This document shows, in pieces, positions 32,161 to 43,985 of a stretch of 64,000 bases of DNA. The position numbers and the translations under genes are program-made. How positions within the stretch are numbered: the stretch's first letter is position 1; every line of letters begins with the position of its first letter. The stretch is from Lomentospora prolificans (taxonomy: Eukaryota; Ascomycota; Sordariomycetes; Microascales; Microascaceae). The stretch spans positions 2,170,001 to 2,234,000 of the forward strand of contig JARFXM010000010.1 in the NCBI GenBank assembly GCA_029532625.1, in the 5' to 3' direction. A model generated the notes under the pieces. It was not told where the DNA came from. It worked only from the letters and a program-made list of their open reading frames with translations, and searched no databases.

Positions 32161-34476
32161 TTAAGTGTAGCTAGGGGTTCCATTCCACGCCGTAGGCTGC
32201 ACGTATGCCTGAGTGACTGAAGGTTGTGTCGGACCATACTGATATGACTGTGGGGCCTGATTAGACGGAGTGGAAGGCTGGTATTGATATTGTTGGGTCG
32301 GGTGATATTGGTAAGGTTGCCCTGGCTGCTGTGGAGTCTGATACGTCGCTTGCTGGGACGCTTGATTCACTGGTTGAGTGTGGTACACTGCCTGTGGTTG
32401 ATATGTCGCTTGGGATTGGACCGGACCTGACTGGCTCTGCGCTTGAGCAGGCTGATACGTCTGATAGGTAGCGCTAGTTGAATTGCCGCTGCTTGCTGCC
32501 GCTGCGGGTCCGTAATGATATTGAGCTGGTACCGCGTTATAGCCGCTAGCGCTACCTGATGCGAGAGGAACGGACGGGGCGGCCGAAGGAGGCGGCATGT
32601 TGTTAGTAGGGGTCGAAGCATAATCCTGCGGATTATACGTCTGATACGCCTGGTACGGAGTTGAACAAACCGAGACCGTAGATGCCGAGGGCGTCCCCAC
32701 GTAGGAATACGAAGTCATCGGCGTTGGGCACTCTGTGGATGCGTAGCTCGCGGTGTCATAAGAGGTAGCGGCGGAAGCCGTTGAAGTCGAGTAGGAAGAG
32801 CTTCCAGTCTCCTGCTGCACGATAGAAGCTGTGTTTTGGCCATATGCCGGTTGCGGTGGGGCCGAATCTTGCGAGACGGCGGGGGCTGCCCCGGTAGGAG
32901 GCTGTGATTGCTGCGTGGCGGCAGGCTCTTGCGGTTGCGCTGACTTTGAAGACTCGTTCACCTGGGGCTCCGCCGGCTGAGAGGCCGATTGAGAGGCTTG
33001 TGGATGTACTGGTTCAGCCGGTAATTCGTAATAGTCAAACGATTCAAAGGTTATAGTCGATGACATGGCCAGTTTTGCGTCGGCGACAGCTGGAGTTGCT
33101 TCCTGGCTTACTGGTACAGCAGCTGGTTGCGCTGCGTCGCCATACTGTTGATACTCGGGCTCTGTGTTAGTGACTTCTCGCGTTCGCGATCCTGGGGCTG
33201 CGGGCTGAGAAGCTGAGATAGTATTTTGGTCAGGCTGAAGCTGCTGAGACTCTTGAGGTCCTGTCGTAGCTCGGTCAACCGTCTGCGCCTGTGAATGGTC
33301 TGTCGGCGGAAGAGCATTGGCCATCGCCTTCATATCGTATGTTGACACACTTGTATCTGTCGTCGGATTCGAATTATACGGTGGAGATTGAGTTGACTGG
33401 GCTATCTCTCTGGATGCCGGAACCGCGTTGTAACTTGCAACCTGCGGAGCGCTCTGGGCAGGGCCATAAGTGGGGTACAGAGGTTGTTGAGCTTGGCCCG
33501 GGACAGAAGCAGGGGCATTGGAAGTTTGTGGAATGGCTGAAGCCAAAGTATTATAAGACGCAGCGCTTGACTGGGATTGTTGGTATGCCGGTTGCGCCGG
33601 TCCGTACTGGTAAGTGACGTTTTGTTGTGCCACAGCACCCGCGGTATACTGGTATGACTGAGTGCCTTGCTGTGAGGCGACAGGTGCCTTTGAGTCAGGG
33701 ACAAACCCTGCGGGAGGCGGATGTATGCTCGCATCGTAGCTTGGGGGTGGTTGCACCCAGGTCTGGTCTGCGTAGGTGGGATGCGCCTGGGGCTGGCTCG
33801 TACACGCCTGGCCGTAGGCATACGGTTGATTACTGCTCGCAGGCCCGTAAGAATATGGCTGATACGGAGCGTTGCTACTTCCGGGTCCGTAGGAATACTG
33901 CTGATTCGGTTGGCCACCATACCCAGCCTCTTGGGCTTTGGCGTTGGCGACAGCCTGGAAAACACCAGCAGCTTGGAACGCCTTATGTGCCTCTGCTTTC
34001 TTCGTATGACTTGTGTGCATATGCTCTATCCCCATAGCGGCCCCATCCAGAGCAGCGTGCGTGACGATCTTAATGGCCATCTCATTTTCAACAATGGCAG
34101 AGATTCCGTGCTCGGCGCCGTTGGCAGCGATGGCATCTGCACCCATGGATCCCACCCCAAGCGTGACTACACCAATCGTGCCGCTAAAAGCCACACTCCC
34201 GAGAACATCGCGCTTCCTCGTGTGATGCGTCGTGCCGTGTTTATTCAAATGCTTCTCAATGATTTCCCTCTTCTTTCGCGCGTTGTGGATCGCGGGCGCT
34301 GCCATGCCGACCCCGATAACAGAAACACCACACGTCAGGGGCAGCGCCAGGCCGGAAACAGCAGTGGAGGTGGAGGCTCCGGAGATAAGGCGCGTATAGT
34401 GCTGCCACTCCCTCTGGAGCTCCTCGGGGGTCATGCCATTGCATTTTGCGTCGTAGGCCTTGAAGTCGAAGGGCAT
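32161..34476 (-). CDS. Conserved fungal protein with glycine/alanine-rich helical head and prion-like tail
   Basis: Intronless, 771 residues. The first ~170 residues (MPFDFKAYDAKC, MTPEELQREWQHYTRLISG) are ordered and carry alternating small-residue hydrophobic segments (STAVSGLALPLTCGVSVIGVGMAAP, GSVAFSGTIGVVTLGVGSMGADA) separated by a basic stretch with KKREIIEKHLNKHGTTHHTRKRD, so membrane association is possible. The remaining ~600 residues are low complexity, rich in Gln, Pro, Tyr, Ser and Ala, with repeats of the type PYSYGPxSSN near the start and TYQ/QYQ near the end. That composition is prion-like and would favour phase separation or aggregation. I know of no established function. The ATG at 34476 has no in-frame rival. 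Confidence 0.75.
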   Translation of the reverse strand: MPFDFKAYDAKCNGMTPEELQREWQHYTRLISGASTSTAVSGLALPLTCGVSVIGVGMAAPAIHNARKKREIIEKHLNKHGTTHHTRKRDVLGSVAFSGTIGVVTLGVGSMGADAIAANGAEHGISAIVENEMAIKIVTHAALDGAAMGIEHMHTSHTKKAEAHKAFQAAGVFQAVANAKAQEAGYGGQPNQQYSYGPGSSNAPYQPYSYGPASSNQPYAYGQACTSQPQAHPTYADQTWVQPPPSYDASIHPPPAGFVPDSKAPVASQQGTQSYQYTAGAVAQQNVTYQYGPAQPAYQQSQSSAASYNTLASAIPQTSNAPASVPGQAQQPLYPTYGPAQSAPQVASYNAVPASREIAQSTQSPPYNSNPTTDTSVSTYDMKAMANALPPTDHSQAQTVDRATTGPQESQQLQPDQNTISASQPAAPGSRTREVTNTEPEYQQYGDAAQPAAVPVSQEATPAVADAKLAMSSTITFESFDYYELPAEPVHPQASQSASQPAEPQVNESSKSAQPQEPAATQQSQPPTGAAPAVSQDSAPPQPAYGQNTASIVQQETGSSSYSTSTASAATSYDTASYASTECPTPMTSYSYVGTPSASTVSVCSTPYQAYQTYNPQDYASTPTNNMPPPSAAPSVPLASGSASGYNAVPAQYHYGPAAAASSGNSTSATYQTYQPAQAQSQSGPVQSQATYQPQAVYHTQPVNQASQQATYQTPQQPGQPYQYHPTQQYQYQPSTPSNQAPQSYQYGPTQPSVTQAYVQPTAWNGTPSYT

Positions 34477-35862
34477 CGTGAAGGATGTTGTCGACGGGGG
34501 TATCTGTAAGTCGTGCCTGATGCCAAGAGAAACAGCGGAAGGGTCCAGGGGGAAAATAAAAAGAAGAGCGGGGGATAGGAGAGGAAAAAAAGGGATATGC
34601 GGAATTATTCGACCCCCTTCTCTGTAGTCCTTGGGTCTAGAACCAAAGGGAGATTAGCTGGCCCTGCCTGGCTGCGGGGGCCGGTTTCGATGGCAGGATC
34701 GTAGCTTGCAGTTCAGCCGCACCGTTGGGCTCCGCCCCGATTGGGCTATCTCAGCCAATATTTGACGCATGGTGACACGCCCTTTAGCGCTAGATAAAAT
34801 GCCTCCCTTTCCGGGCCAAATACGATTCTGCCAGCGCGTGTAATTGGGCGGTCCTTGCTTCCATTATCCAGCACGTGTCTCGGCGCAGCTTGCAGGAGTT
34901 CCAGTTTAAGGCTACAGAGCGACTGGACGACAGACTACGATCGTTTGCGGATGTTGGTTCCACTTGAAATGAAACACACTTGCGTCCCAGACCACTCTCG
35001 GACACGAGCATTAGACTGCGAAACCCCGCTGGCGATTCAAATGCACGAGATCGTTCCAAAGCAGCAATCCGATCAAATAAGCGTGTTCCCGCCGGCAATT
35101 GAGCTTTTCTTTTTCACCTTTCTCCTTCGAATAAGCCGCTATGAAGAGTCTATGCTTGTCTCTGTATTAAGAGCTCAGTGGCCGAGTCCATTGTTCCTGT
35201 TGGTTGCGGAATGAGAGATCAATTCTATTAATTTCTTTTTCTTTCCCAACCCAAAGGCGGATACCTTCAAAGTCTAGACCTCCACATCACGTCACGATGG
35301 AGATTTGATTGTTGCTTCATCGTCCAAATCAACAAATGATACGGCTTTGACACTAACAATAGCTGAAGCACCCAGATGCTCTCATCATCCAACAACCCCA
35401 TCCGACTTTGGCGTCTCTCCCTATCACCAGCCAGATACCACTGTTGCCCCCAGCCTCAGACTCGCGGCTGCTTGGATTGAGCTCTGCGATACTCATACCG
35501 TAGTTATGAGCGACATCGGTTTCTTTTTTTTTCTTTGTCAAACAGCATTATTAATTAAGACGCTTTCCAGAAGTCTAGACCGATCACTGCCAGCGGGTTT
35601 TAGCGCGTGCCACAACAATGCGACGGGGTTGAGGATATCAAGGGATAGTTTCAATTATATTGACCTCTTATAATAAAACATTCGAACCTTTCTCGTCCGC
35701 AATCCAGGTCCCAGATCCCAGAAACCTCGCGTCCGTTGAATCCACGACGTCAGCTTAAGCACCGTCCGTCCCTGCATTTTAGACGCCGAATAGCCAATAA
35801 CCGCGACAACGCCAAGCTTCCAAGTCTGACACCAACCAAGCCCGCCTTCAACCAATCACGCA
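34477..35862. other. 1.4-kb divergent promoter region
   Basis: Between the low-complexity protein gene (minus) and the SRPBCC gene (plus). No supportable gene; short overlapping open frames only. Confidence 0.45.
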
Positions 35863-36383
35863 ATGTACTCCCACGTCACTTGGCCGCGGCAATATCTCCC
35901 CACCACCACGGACAATTTCGTCAGCAACGAGATCTTCGTCAAGGGAATATCGGCCGAACAAGTCTGGCAATACCTCGCCAACCTCTCCCATTGGGAATCA
36001 CACTCTGGCAACGCCTCGAAAATCACACTCCTGCCCCTCGGGAACCGTTCTGGACGAAGAGCGACAACTTCAGCTACTCGACTTTTGGGTTCTCACCGCT
36101 CGCGGCCGAGGTCTGGGATTTCGAGACGCCCACCGATGTGACCCTCGGACGTATCTCGTGGCCCACGTGCCAGGAAGGCAATGAGGAGAGTGCCTTGGAT
36201 GTCTATCACGCCTGGATCGTGGAGAATGTCGACTGGGAGGTCGTGATGATTCCCACACAGGAGTCCCAGATTGGCAAAGCGGCTACCCAGCTTGTAAAAG
36301 AAAGGCCAAGCCCGATGCTGAACGGTCATCAGGACTGGTTGGATAGTTTGGCGGCGTACACGAAGGAGAAGCTTGCTGCTTAA
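35863..36383 (+). pseudogene. SRPBCC / polyketide-cyclase-like protein, frameshifted
   Basis: A small ligand-binding helix-grip (SRPBCC) protein, normally about 170 residues. The first frame from ATG 35863 gives YLPTTTDNFVSNEIFVKG, AEQVWQYLANLSHWES and NASKIT; the rest of the family sequence continues in another frame as PREPFWTKSDNFSYSTFGFS, LDVYHAWIVENVDWEV, TQESQIGKAA, ERPSPMLNGHQDWLDSLAAYTKEKL and TAA. The break lies at about 36,025-36,040 and amounts to one missing base or two extra. No intron of workable size bridges it. Apart from this the sequence is clean, so the break is either recent or a sequencing error. Substrate unknown. Confidence 0.7.
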
Positions 36384-37076
36384 TAGCTCTCGCTAATTAG
36401 AACACATAAGTCTAGTAGAAAGTTAGAACACAGATCTTGAATGCTTGGGGGTGGGCTAGCCTTGCGTGCAGCGATATTTGGTGCTTGCGCCAAATGCTAT
36501 TAAAATTGGAATTAAACAATATGTGCTATCTGTTAAGCATCATGATCAGCTCGAGACCCCGAGTACGCACTATTAGAGACCCCTAGTACACATCGCTTGG
36601 TCCCACGCCGGCCCTGATCGAACTTGACTATACAGGCAGGTGGACAGAGTTAAAAGACATGAGTCCAATGAGAACGCTGAACACAATTTGAAATTTATCA
36701 ACATAGCTAATGGATCAAAATACCATTTTACAGCCTTCCGCATTGCCATCTGGATTGAAGTACCGCCAAGATATGCAGAGCCACAACGATACCGAAGGCC
36801 GACAGTAGTGTGGCGTGCCAGGCATAGGTTAGCCGAATGACCAGGAATTTGAACTGTTCGGTTCGGCAAGGGAGCTACGAACCACACAGCAGGCGCGGGT
36901 GACAATCTCGAGCTTGGCAGCAACATCGGGGGTATTATATTGTCTGGGATTTTATAACTATTCGGCAGAATTGGTATGATACGAAAGCGATACTATTTTC
37001 GATTTTGCTAAATTCCACTGGGCTAGCCCCAAGCCATTCATCATCAATCATCTCTTAATTCGCGATGGCACCTCAT
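36384..37076. other. Intergenic, 0.7 kb
   Basis: The 3' flanks of two convergent genes. Nothing further supported. Confidence 0.45.
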
Positions 37077-39318
37077 CTACAGGTGGAACTTGAGCTTCTT
37101 CTTATTACCACCATTCTCCTCATCAGTTTCTCCAGTGTGCTCGACAGTAGCCTCAATCTTCTCCGTCATGAGCTCCTTGACACCACGCATGAACCAAATA
37201 CAGACAATAGCAATAACAACGAAAGGAATAATGCTAGCCCAAGCCAAGCGGTACGCAGAAGCGTACTCCCTGGCGCTGGCGGCAGCAGCAGCGGCCCAGA
37301 CGGAGTCAGTGGCGCCCTCGACGCCCTCACGCATGCCGGAAGCCATAGCGGCCAACAAGTCGGCGACGCTGGACTCGGGGAGACCGGCCTCGATGGCAGC
37401 GGCGGAAACGGCGGGAGCGTAGTGCTTGTTGAGGCGGCCGTTGGAGATGGTGTCCAGCACGGCGGAACCCAAGGCACCGCCAATGGCACGGGCGGAGAAG
37501 GCGAGGCCGGTGGCGGTGGAGAGGAAGGCGTGAGGGGCGGTATACTGGACAGCGGCGGGAAGGAGTGTTAGAGGACCGGCTTGACCGATACCGGCTAACA
37601 CGTTGATGGCGAGCTGCGCCTTGTCCATGCTGGGCTTGATGTTGGCGTAGAAGATGGTACTTTTGATTCAGAGTTAGGCAATCGATCAAGATTCAACCCC
37701 TAGATTTTTTTTTTTTTGGGGGGGGGGGGAAAAGGGGGGAGGGGAACTTACACAGCGAGGAAGATGACAAAGGTTATAAGGAGGGGGGTTCTTGAGGTCC
37801 TTGTAGTAACTGGCGTATCCGGACAAGATCAAGGGGAAGAGGAAAATGGTGCACTGGAAGGAGAGTTGGCGCACGGAAATGTCCCAAGAGTTGTTCTCGA
37901 AGCCAAGGTTCAGCACGATTTGCGGGACGAAAGAGTTGACAGCGCTGTAGAAGATCCAGCCCTCAATTCCGAAAGCAAAAGTCGAGTAGAAGAAGTTGGC
38001 ATTGTGCTGGAAGAAGACGTGCGCAATGAGACCATCAGTTCGGCCCTTCCATTCTAAACATTGCAAGCACTATTATTAGCTACTGTCCGGCTTCTATGCA
38101 GGTTTAATTTTGCTCGGATAAATGACGTACCGTAGAGTCCAAAGGCAACGATGAGGACGAGGCCGATAGTAAGAGGGGCGGCAACATGGGCGTCGCTCCA
38201 CGCATAGACACCACTTGACCAGTTGAGGGAGAGAATAGTGAGGGTAGATCCAACAATGAAGAGGAACGAGCCGATGGGATCACAGGTCCAGAAGTACTCC
38301 TTCAGAGACATCTTTGGGTACTCCTTGTTCTTGGGAGGCCAGTAGAAGAAGAGGAATCCCAGGGAGGTAAGGCCATGGAAGATGGCCTGGATCCAGAAAA
38401 TCCATCGCCATCCGCCAGAGTTGACGTTGGTGACGGCGCCGGCACCAAGAGAACCAATCCTGTGTCTCCAAGTTAGAGAGGACTGACGTAGACCAGCCTA
38501 TTTACGAGGAGCAAACTTACAGTCCACCAACAGTACCTGCCATACCGCAGAAACCCTGCGCGATCGGGCGGTACTTGAGGGGAAGAATCTCGGAGGGGAT
38601 AGCCTGGACGATGGAAATGGTCGAAAGAGTAGTACCGATGAGGATGCCACCGCCGACGAGCATGTTCATCGAGGTCGCCTTGGCGGAGATGACGGCGCCG
38701 ACAAAGGCGATCAACGGCGGGCCGGCGGCCAGGTACTTGCGTTCAAGAACATCGGAGAGACGGCCAAAGATGGGCGACAGCACAGCCTGCATGAGAAGGG
38801 GAGCCTGAATGATCCATCCTGCGAGACCGGCTTGGCCGACATCGCGGATGATGAAGGCGATGACGGATCCAGCCGCGACGACAACGAAGACTTGAGATAC
38901 GACACTGGAGACAAAGAAGTGGTTATTAGCAAGTGCATCACGCGTTTTCTACAAGGGTGCATAGAGTCGATTCCAAACATACGCAAAGCACGTAACAGCG
39001 ACGACAACCTAAAAATCCGCAGAAGCAAAACGTTAGTAAGAAAACGCTGTTCGTGATCTGCAGTGTGCGCTATTCTGGTGCGCCACTGGGGAAAAGTTCC
39101 CTCCCGCGACAGGAAAACGAAGAAAAAGAAAAAAAAAAAAAAAAAAGAGTTTAGTTTCAACAATTCGCACTTACCCATGACCTCCAGCTCAACTTAATGT
39201 GAACATCGTCTGCCTGAGCCTCGGCGACGATGGTGTCCTGCTGCTGAGGTTCCTGCTTGGGCTCCACGTTCTCAACCTGGTGCTGGCCCTGGTCACTCTT
39301 GGTTGAGTCTGCCGCCAT
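37077..39318 (-). pseudogene. MFS efflux pump, TRI12 type, with one frameshift
   Basis: Member of the fungal trichothecene-efflux-pump family (TRI12, Pfam PF06609): a 14-helix plasma-membrane exporter of small toxic compounds or siderophores. Exons (minus) 39175-39318, 38983-39008, 38521-38904, 38131-38459, 37752-38053 and 37077-37659. Family strings include AGWIIQAPLLMQAVLSPIFG, AIPSEILPLKYRPIAQGF, CDPIGSFLFIVGS, EGWIFYSAVNSFVPQIVLNL and TAPHAFLSTATGLAFSARAIG. With these borders the last exon is one base out of phase. The cause is visible: after YYKDLKNP the coding strand has six C; with five, helix LLITFVIFLAV appears and phase is restored, giving 588 residues. The following intron holds T13 and G12 runs, so a homopolymer sequencing error is as likely as a true loss. 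Confidence 0.8.
37705..37736 (+). repeat. Adjacent T and G homopolymers in an intron
   Basis: A T run is directly followed by a G run of about 12 and further G-rich sequence, inside the last intron of the TRI12-type gene. Base counts here are unreliable in most sequencing methods. Confidence 0.85.
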
Positions 39319-42017
39319 GGCTAAAGCTTTCGGGAAGAAGGCAGGCCGATCTCAATAGAATCGGTTTCTGAGGAAGGGTGGAAGAGAAGAGACGGCTTGG
39401 TACCAAATCAATGGAATTCGGCCGCGGGGTGGATGGAACGGAGACGAAGTCTTATTAGGTGGGTGAAGAGGAAAAGATGGAAAAAAAAAAAAAAGAAAAG
39501 AGAATACGACACTACGGGTATCACTTGGAGAGGTTAGACGGCAATGCAGGAGTAATAGCCACGAATGGAGAAGATCAGCTGCGCGACGCAGACATGTTAT
39601 GGCTCTTAAAGAGAAATCCGAGACGGCAAAGATTCCACCACGTACAATTGCCGCCGCCCTCAGATTCTGAGAGTTCTAGGTCCATCTTCGTTAGCGCCTT
39701 TGAGTTCGAGAAACCCCACAGCACCTTGAATCCGGGGTATAGTGTCTAAAAGGGACGATTGACTCAGGGATGGGTGCGGATAGGACTCAGGAGAGACACA
39801 GCGAGATATTCAAACAGGTCAAGTGGATGGCCAAAACACTCCACTTGGAGCTATTTAGCGGTAGAACCATGTGGGTCAGGCATATATACTACTGGGCCAG
39901 GGGGTCTCTTGGGCCTACGAGTACATGTTTACGAGGAAACGAATATTGAGGATTAAGGGGTACCTCGAGACATCATGCTATGGTAGTAGCGAAATAATCT
40001 TTGATAGGGTCGGAGTCAAGCTTGATCGTGGTGTCGCTTGACGAAACGACCCCACGAATGCGCGATGCGTTCGTGTGGAGTCAGCTGATCGAAGAGGTCA
40101 TGGTGCCAGCGATGCGGAGGCGAGATGCGGGGGGAATCGGGAATCCTAGCTGGAGCCGACGGCATGTCCTCGTTGGCTCTAGCCCTGGTCGTGTCGCCAC
40201 GTTGTGGCATCCGAATAGAGGGCTAGTTCAACAGTTGCAGTTTGGGGGAAGAGGGGTATTTCAAAGCTAAACAGGGGAGTGTGCGCACCTGGTAGGGCAC
40301 GAACAAGATTACAATGGATTGATGTCCATTGTTAAATGACCACTGTCCGGTTTGCATTCGCTTCCTTGTGGCCCGCTGGCGTCCGAGGCAGGCTGGCCAA
40401 GAGCTCGATCCCCAGTTGGGGCTAGATCGTCTCCAGACACCCCGGATCCGGATGGAAGAGTGGGGTAGGGACTGGTATTATTAGGAAGAAAGCAATGACG
40501 CCAGGCTAGCCTTCGGCCATGTTCCGTCGGATGGTCGGATCCATTTGGTCGGATGTGCCTGGGCCACAGCATCAAATTCAAGACAAGGGCGCGGCATTAC
40601 GAGGTCTCATCTGCTGGCGCACCTGGTGCCACTGCCGTGGTATGGACTGGCTGGCTGGATGGACTTGTTTGTGTAGTCCGCGCATGCCAATGACCTTATC
40701 TTTTGCCACATGCGGCGAGATGAGACCTCACGGTTGTGTTTTGAATGACTGCATGACTTTAGCTTGGATTTTGGGTTTGTTCGGTATTTGCTTTCGCACT
40801 CCTGTGGCTCGATCCAAACTGGCGGGATGGCTGGATTGACTTTGTTTCTAACTCTTTTCTCCTCCGTCGGCGGGATACCCAGCTGCCTTTGTTCTCGGCT
40901 TTTGTGATTAGGGAGCGTCGCCCCCGCATCTGGGCATTAAGCATACCCATTATGGGTCTTCTTCTTCTCCTTCTTTGGGGATGGCAACTGATGGTAGGCA
41001 AGATGAATGAAGCACTGAAATAAAACCCAGATGATAAAACACATCATGAATCGCTCAACTACTTAGGCTTTCAATCAGGTAGTACCGAGGTATTCGACCT
41101 CCAGCTTTGAAGAGGCAGGGCCGGGCGCGGCAGTTACCTGGCGGTGGGTGGTTGCGATGTGGTGTTGCTGCGACTGTAGCTTTCGGACCCCAGATTTAGG
41201 ATGCGATGCGGCGGGCCTGGAAGTGAGGGGAAGTCGGGCGCTGGTGTGTTGTATCTGAAGAGTTGATGCTTAGAGTCACAGTGAGAACAAGCCTACCAGT
41301 ACCAGTACGTACTAGGGCCAGAAGCAGCCTGGCCAAAGGGAAAACGTAGAAGGAAGGATCAGACCAAGTGGAGGCGTGGAGTAATTAAGCGGGGCACCAG
41401 CTGGCTGGCTCGTTCCATCTTGTCTTGGAGCTTGACTGCTGAGCCAACTTTGCAATCCAAAATATCCCCAATTCCGCCTGGTGCTGTGCGTTGTCTGGCT
41501 GTGGTCATTCCCATGCTCCCAAATACTCCTAAGCTCAATCCAATCACCTAAATCCGGGCCAGCGTCCCCAAAATGCACTAATAAGACACCCCTAAGTGGA
41601 GGCTCTGTTCCGTCGGGCGAGTCAAATGCCAGCTGCAATTGTATTGCCAGCCTAATATAGCCTACAGTAACCAAGCGGCTCAGAGTGCGCAGATCCAGCT
41701 GCCGCCTTCCATGATTGATAATAATCTTAGCTGGCTATTAGGTAGACTTGATAGCGCAGCTAAATAAAGGCCTACAGGCGCCTAATCTCCTCGAATCTTG
41801 GGGGGGCCCCTGTCCCTCTTTTCCCATCTGGTCCGGCCTGCTGGCTCGCTTCTCTCCCCTCTCCATCCCCCCCCAAAACCAAAAGCAGTCGATCGGAATC
41901 TCCAACCACCCCTCCCTTTCGCTCGACATCCATATACCGTCACATTTGTCCTTGAGTCGTCGCTTCCGCTGTCCTGGGAAGATCCAGACTATCGGAAATT
42001 CTGTCCTGGTGGTCATA
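39319..42017. other. 2.7-kb divergent intergenic region
   Basis: Between the pump gene (minus) and the P450 gene (plus). Several GC-rich patches repeat CTGGCTGG-like words (40,640-40,840 and 41,395-41,420). No supportable gene. A shared regulatory region is possible given the divergent layout, but I see no defined operator. Confidence 0.45.
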
Positions 42018-43985
42018 ATGTTGAAGCAGATAGATCTTCTCTTGACGCATCCCTACGTCTTGAGTGTCCAGGACAAGCTTGCCGACGTAGGTGCTGTCAA
42101 TGTCGCACTTGCCACTTTGGCTGTCGGCGCGACTGCCGTAGCAATTGACTATGGCCGTATGCTGTACCTGAGGTCCAAGATGCCTCCTGGCCCTTTCCCT
42201 CTCCCCATTGTTGGTAATACTTTTTCGCTTCCCAACAACAAGCCTTGGCTGCTCTTCGAAGAGCTCTCAAAGAAGTACAAGACGCCGGTCATTACCTTTT
42301 GGATCGGTCGGTAGGTGGCTCAAACTTCTCTATTCCCTTCGTCTAGGACCATCAGGTGGCCTCGAGGGTATTATTATTGATAATAGCTTTTGGCAAGCTA
42401 ACACGCGCAACCCAAAGGAACCCGACCGTGTGGATCAACGATGCCTGGAGCGCCCAAGAAATCTTTGAGAAAAAGGCCCAAATCTACTCCTCTCGCCCCC
42501 GCATGGTCGTCTTCGGTGAGCTCGGTGACGGCCAGTACAGCTTGGTCACCATGCGCACCCGCAATGCCGAGGAGCGCGACCGATGGCGAGGCCACCGCAA
42601 GCTGATGCACATGGCCGTCGGCGTCCAGACCGTCAGGAAATACCGCCAGATCCAGAATAATGAGAGCAAACTCATCGCCCTCGATTATATCCGGGAGCCC
42701 AAGGAGTATGTCAAGCACTTGGAGCGCTACGCTACCAGTGTTGTTTCTATTATCGGTTTCGGACGTCGTGTTGCGAGCTACAATGATCCCATCATCACCG
42801 AGGTCATTGCCCTTATGCAGCTTGCGGCGGATCTTAATGTTCCCGGAAAGAGCTTCCCCATGCTGATGGAGACCTTCCCTAGTAATACATCCCCCGTTCC
42901 CTTACGCATATTAGCTTCCTTCGTCGTCGCATGAACTGACAATGATTGCAGTTCTCGCCAAATTCCCTCGTTGGGTTCCCTGGATGAAGGGCCTCGGCTC
43001 TCGTGGTCGGGGTGACGGCGATTACTTCTACTATACTCTGAACGAAGAGGCAGTTGAGCAATATGCCGCCAAGTCTCCTGCTTCGCAATCTACCATGACC
43101 AAGCCCTTCGCCCAGACCCTGTTCGACGAGAAGCAAAAGTACAACCTCACCAAGCGAGAAATCTCCAGCCTGACGGCCAATCTCTTCGGAGCCGGCGCCG
43201 ATACGTCTTCCAGCACCCTCGTCACCTTCATGCTTGCCTGCTGCTGCTTCCGGGATGCCATGCTCAAGGCTCAAGCCGAGATTGACGCCGTCATTGGCCC
43301 CTCGCGCTCGCCTCACTGGGATGACTCTCCGAATTTGCCCTACGTGAATGCCTTTGTCAAGGAGGTCTTCCGTTGGCGTAGTGTGGCCATCATCGGTGGC
43401 CAGCCCCACTCCCCCACGCAGGACGATACTTACAAGGGCTGGCTCATCCCCGCCGGCACCTGGGTCCAGGGTAACGTCTGGGCTATCCATCATAACGACC
43501 GCGACTTCCCCGATCCCGACGTATTCATGCCTGAGAGGTTCCTGGAGGGCAACGAGCACAAGCGGCCGTTCCCCAACGAGAAGGGCTACATGACTTTCGG
43601 CTGGGGTCGTCGCGTCTGCAGCGGCCAGGCCCTCGCCGAACAGGGTACCTGGGTCAGCGTAGCGCGGTTGCTCTGGGCTTTCGACATCCGCAAGAAGAAG
43701 GACCCCGTGACCGGCAAGGATATTGACCTCGACATCTTTGCCTTCACCAATGGTTTGAACATGAGGCCGGTGCCGTTCGAGTGCGACATCATCCCCCGAA
43801 GCGAGGAGATTAAGGAGTCCGTCATTAGGGAAGGCGAGGAGGCGCTACGGGAGCTCTCTCCTTTGGATGGTGAGAGTCAGTATAGATTGAGCACGTATTA
43901 CCAGGCTATGAAGGCTAAGGGTGGGACGGAGCCCGTTATTGATGAGAAGTCGGGCGAGCTCAAGATGGTCAAGGTTAAGCGGTAA
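42018..43985 (+). CDS. Cytochrome P450 monooxygenase
   Basis: Heme-thiolate monooxygenase anchored in the ER membrane. Exons 42018-42310, 42418-42881 and 42952-43985 give 596 residues; junctions read TFWIGR|NPTVWIND and ETFP|ILAKFPRW. An N-terminal hydrophobic anchor (VALATLAVGATAVAI) precedes the proline-rich hinge MPPGPFPLPIVGN. The I-helix oxygen motif is GAGADTSSST, the K-helix ExxR is in KEVFRWR, the PERF motif is MPERFLEG, and the heme loop is FGWGRRVCSG with the Cys ligand. All key residues are present, so it should be active. The C-terminus is about 70 residues longer than usual, ending KSGELKMVKVKR. The substrate and CYP family cannot be named from sequence alone. A divergent efflux-pump gene lies 2.7 kb upstream. 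Confidence 0.92.

Noticed and set aside
40640..41420. Repeated CTGGCTGG words, considered as a tandem repeat
   Set aside because: Copies are short, irregular and also common at 1,690-1,900; they look like compositional bias.
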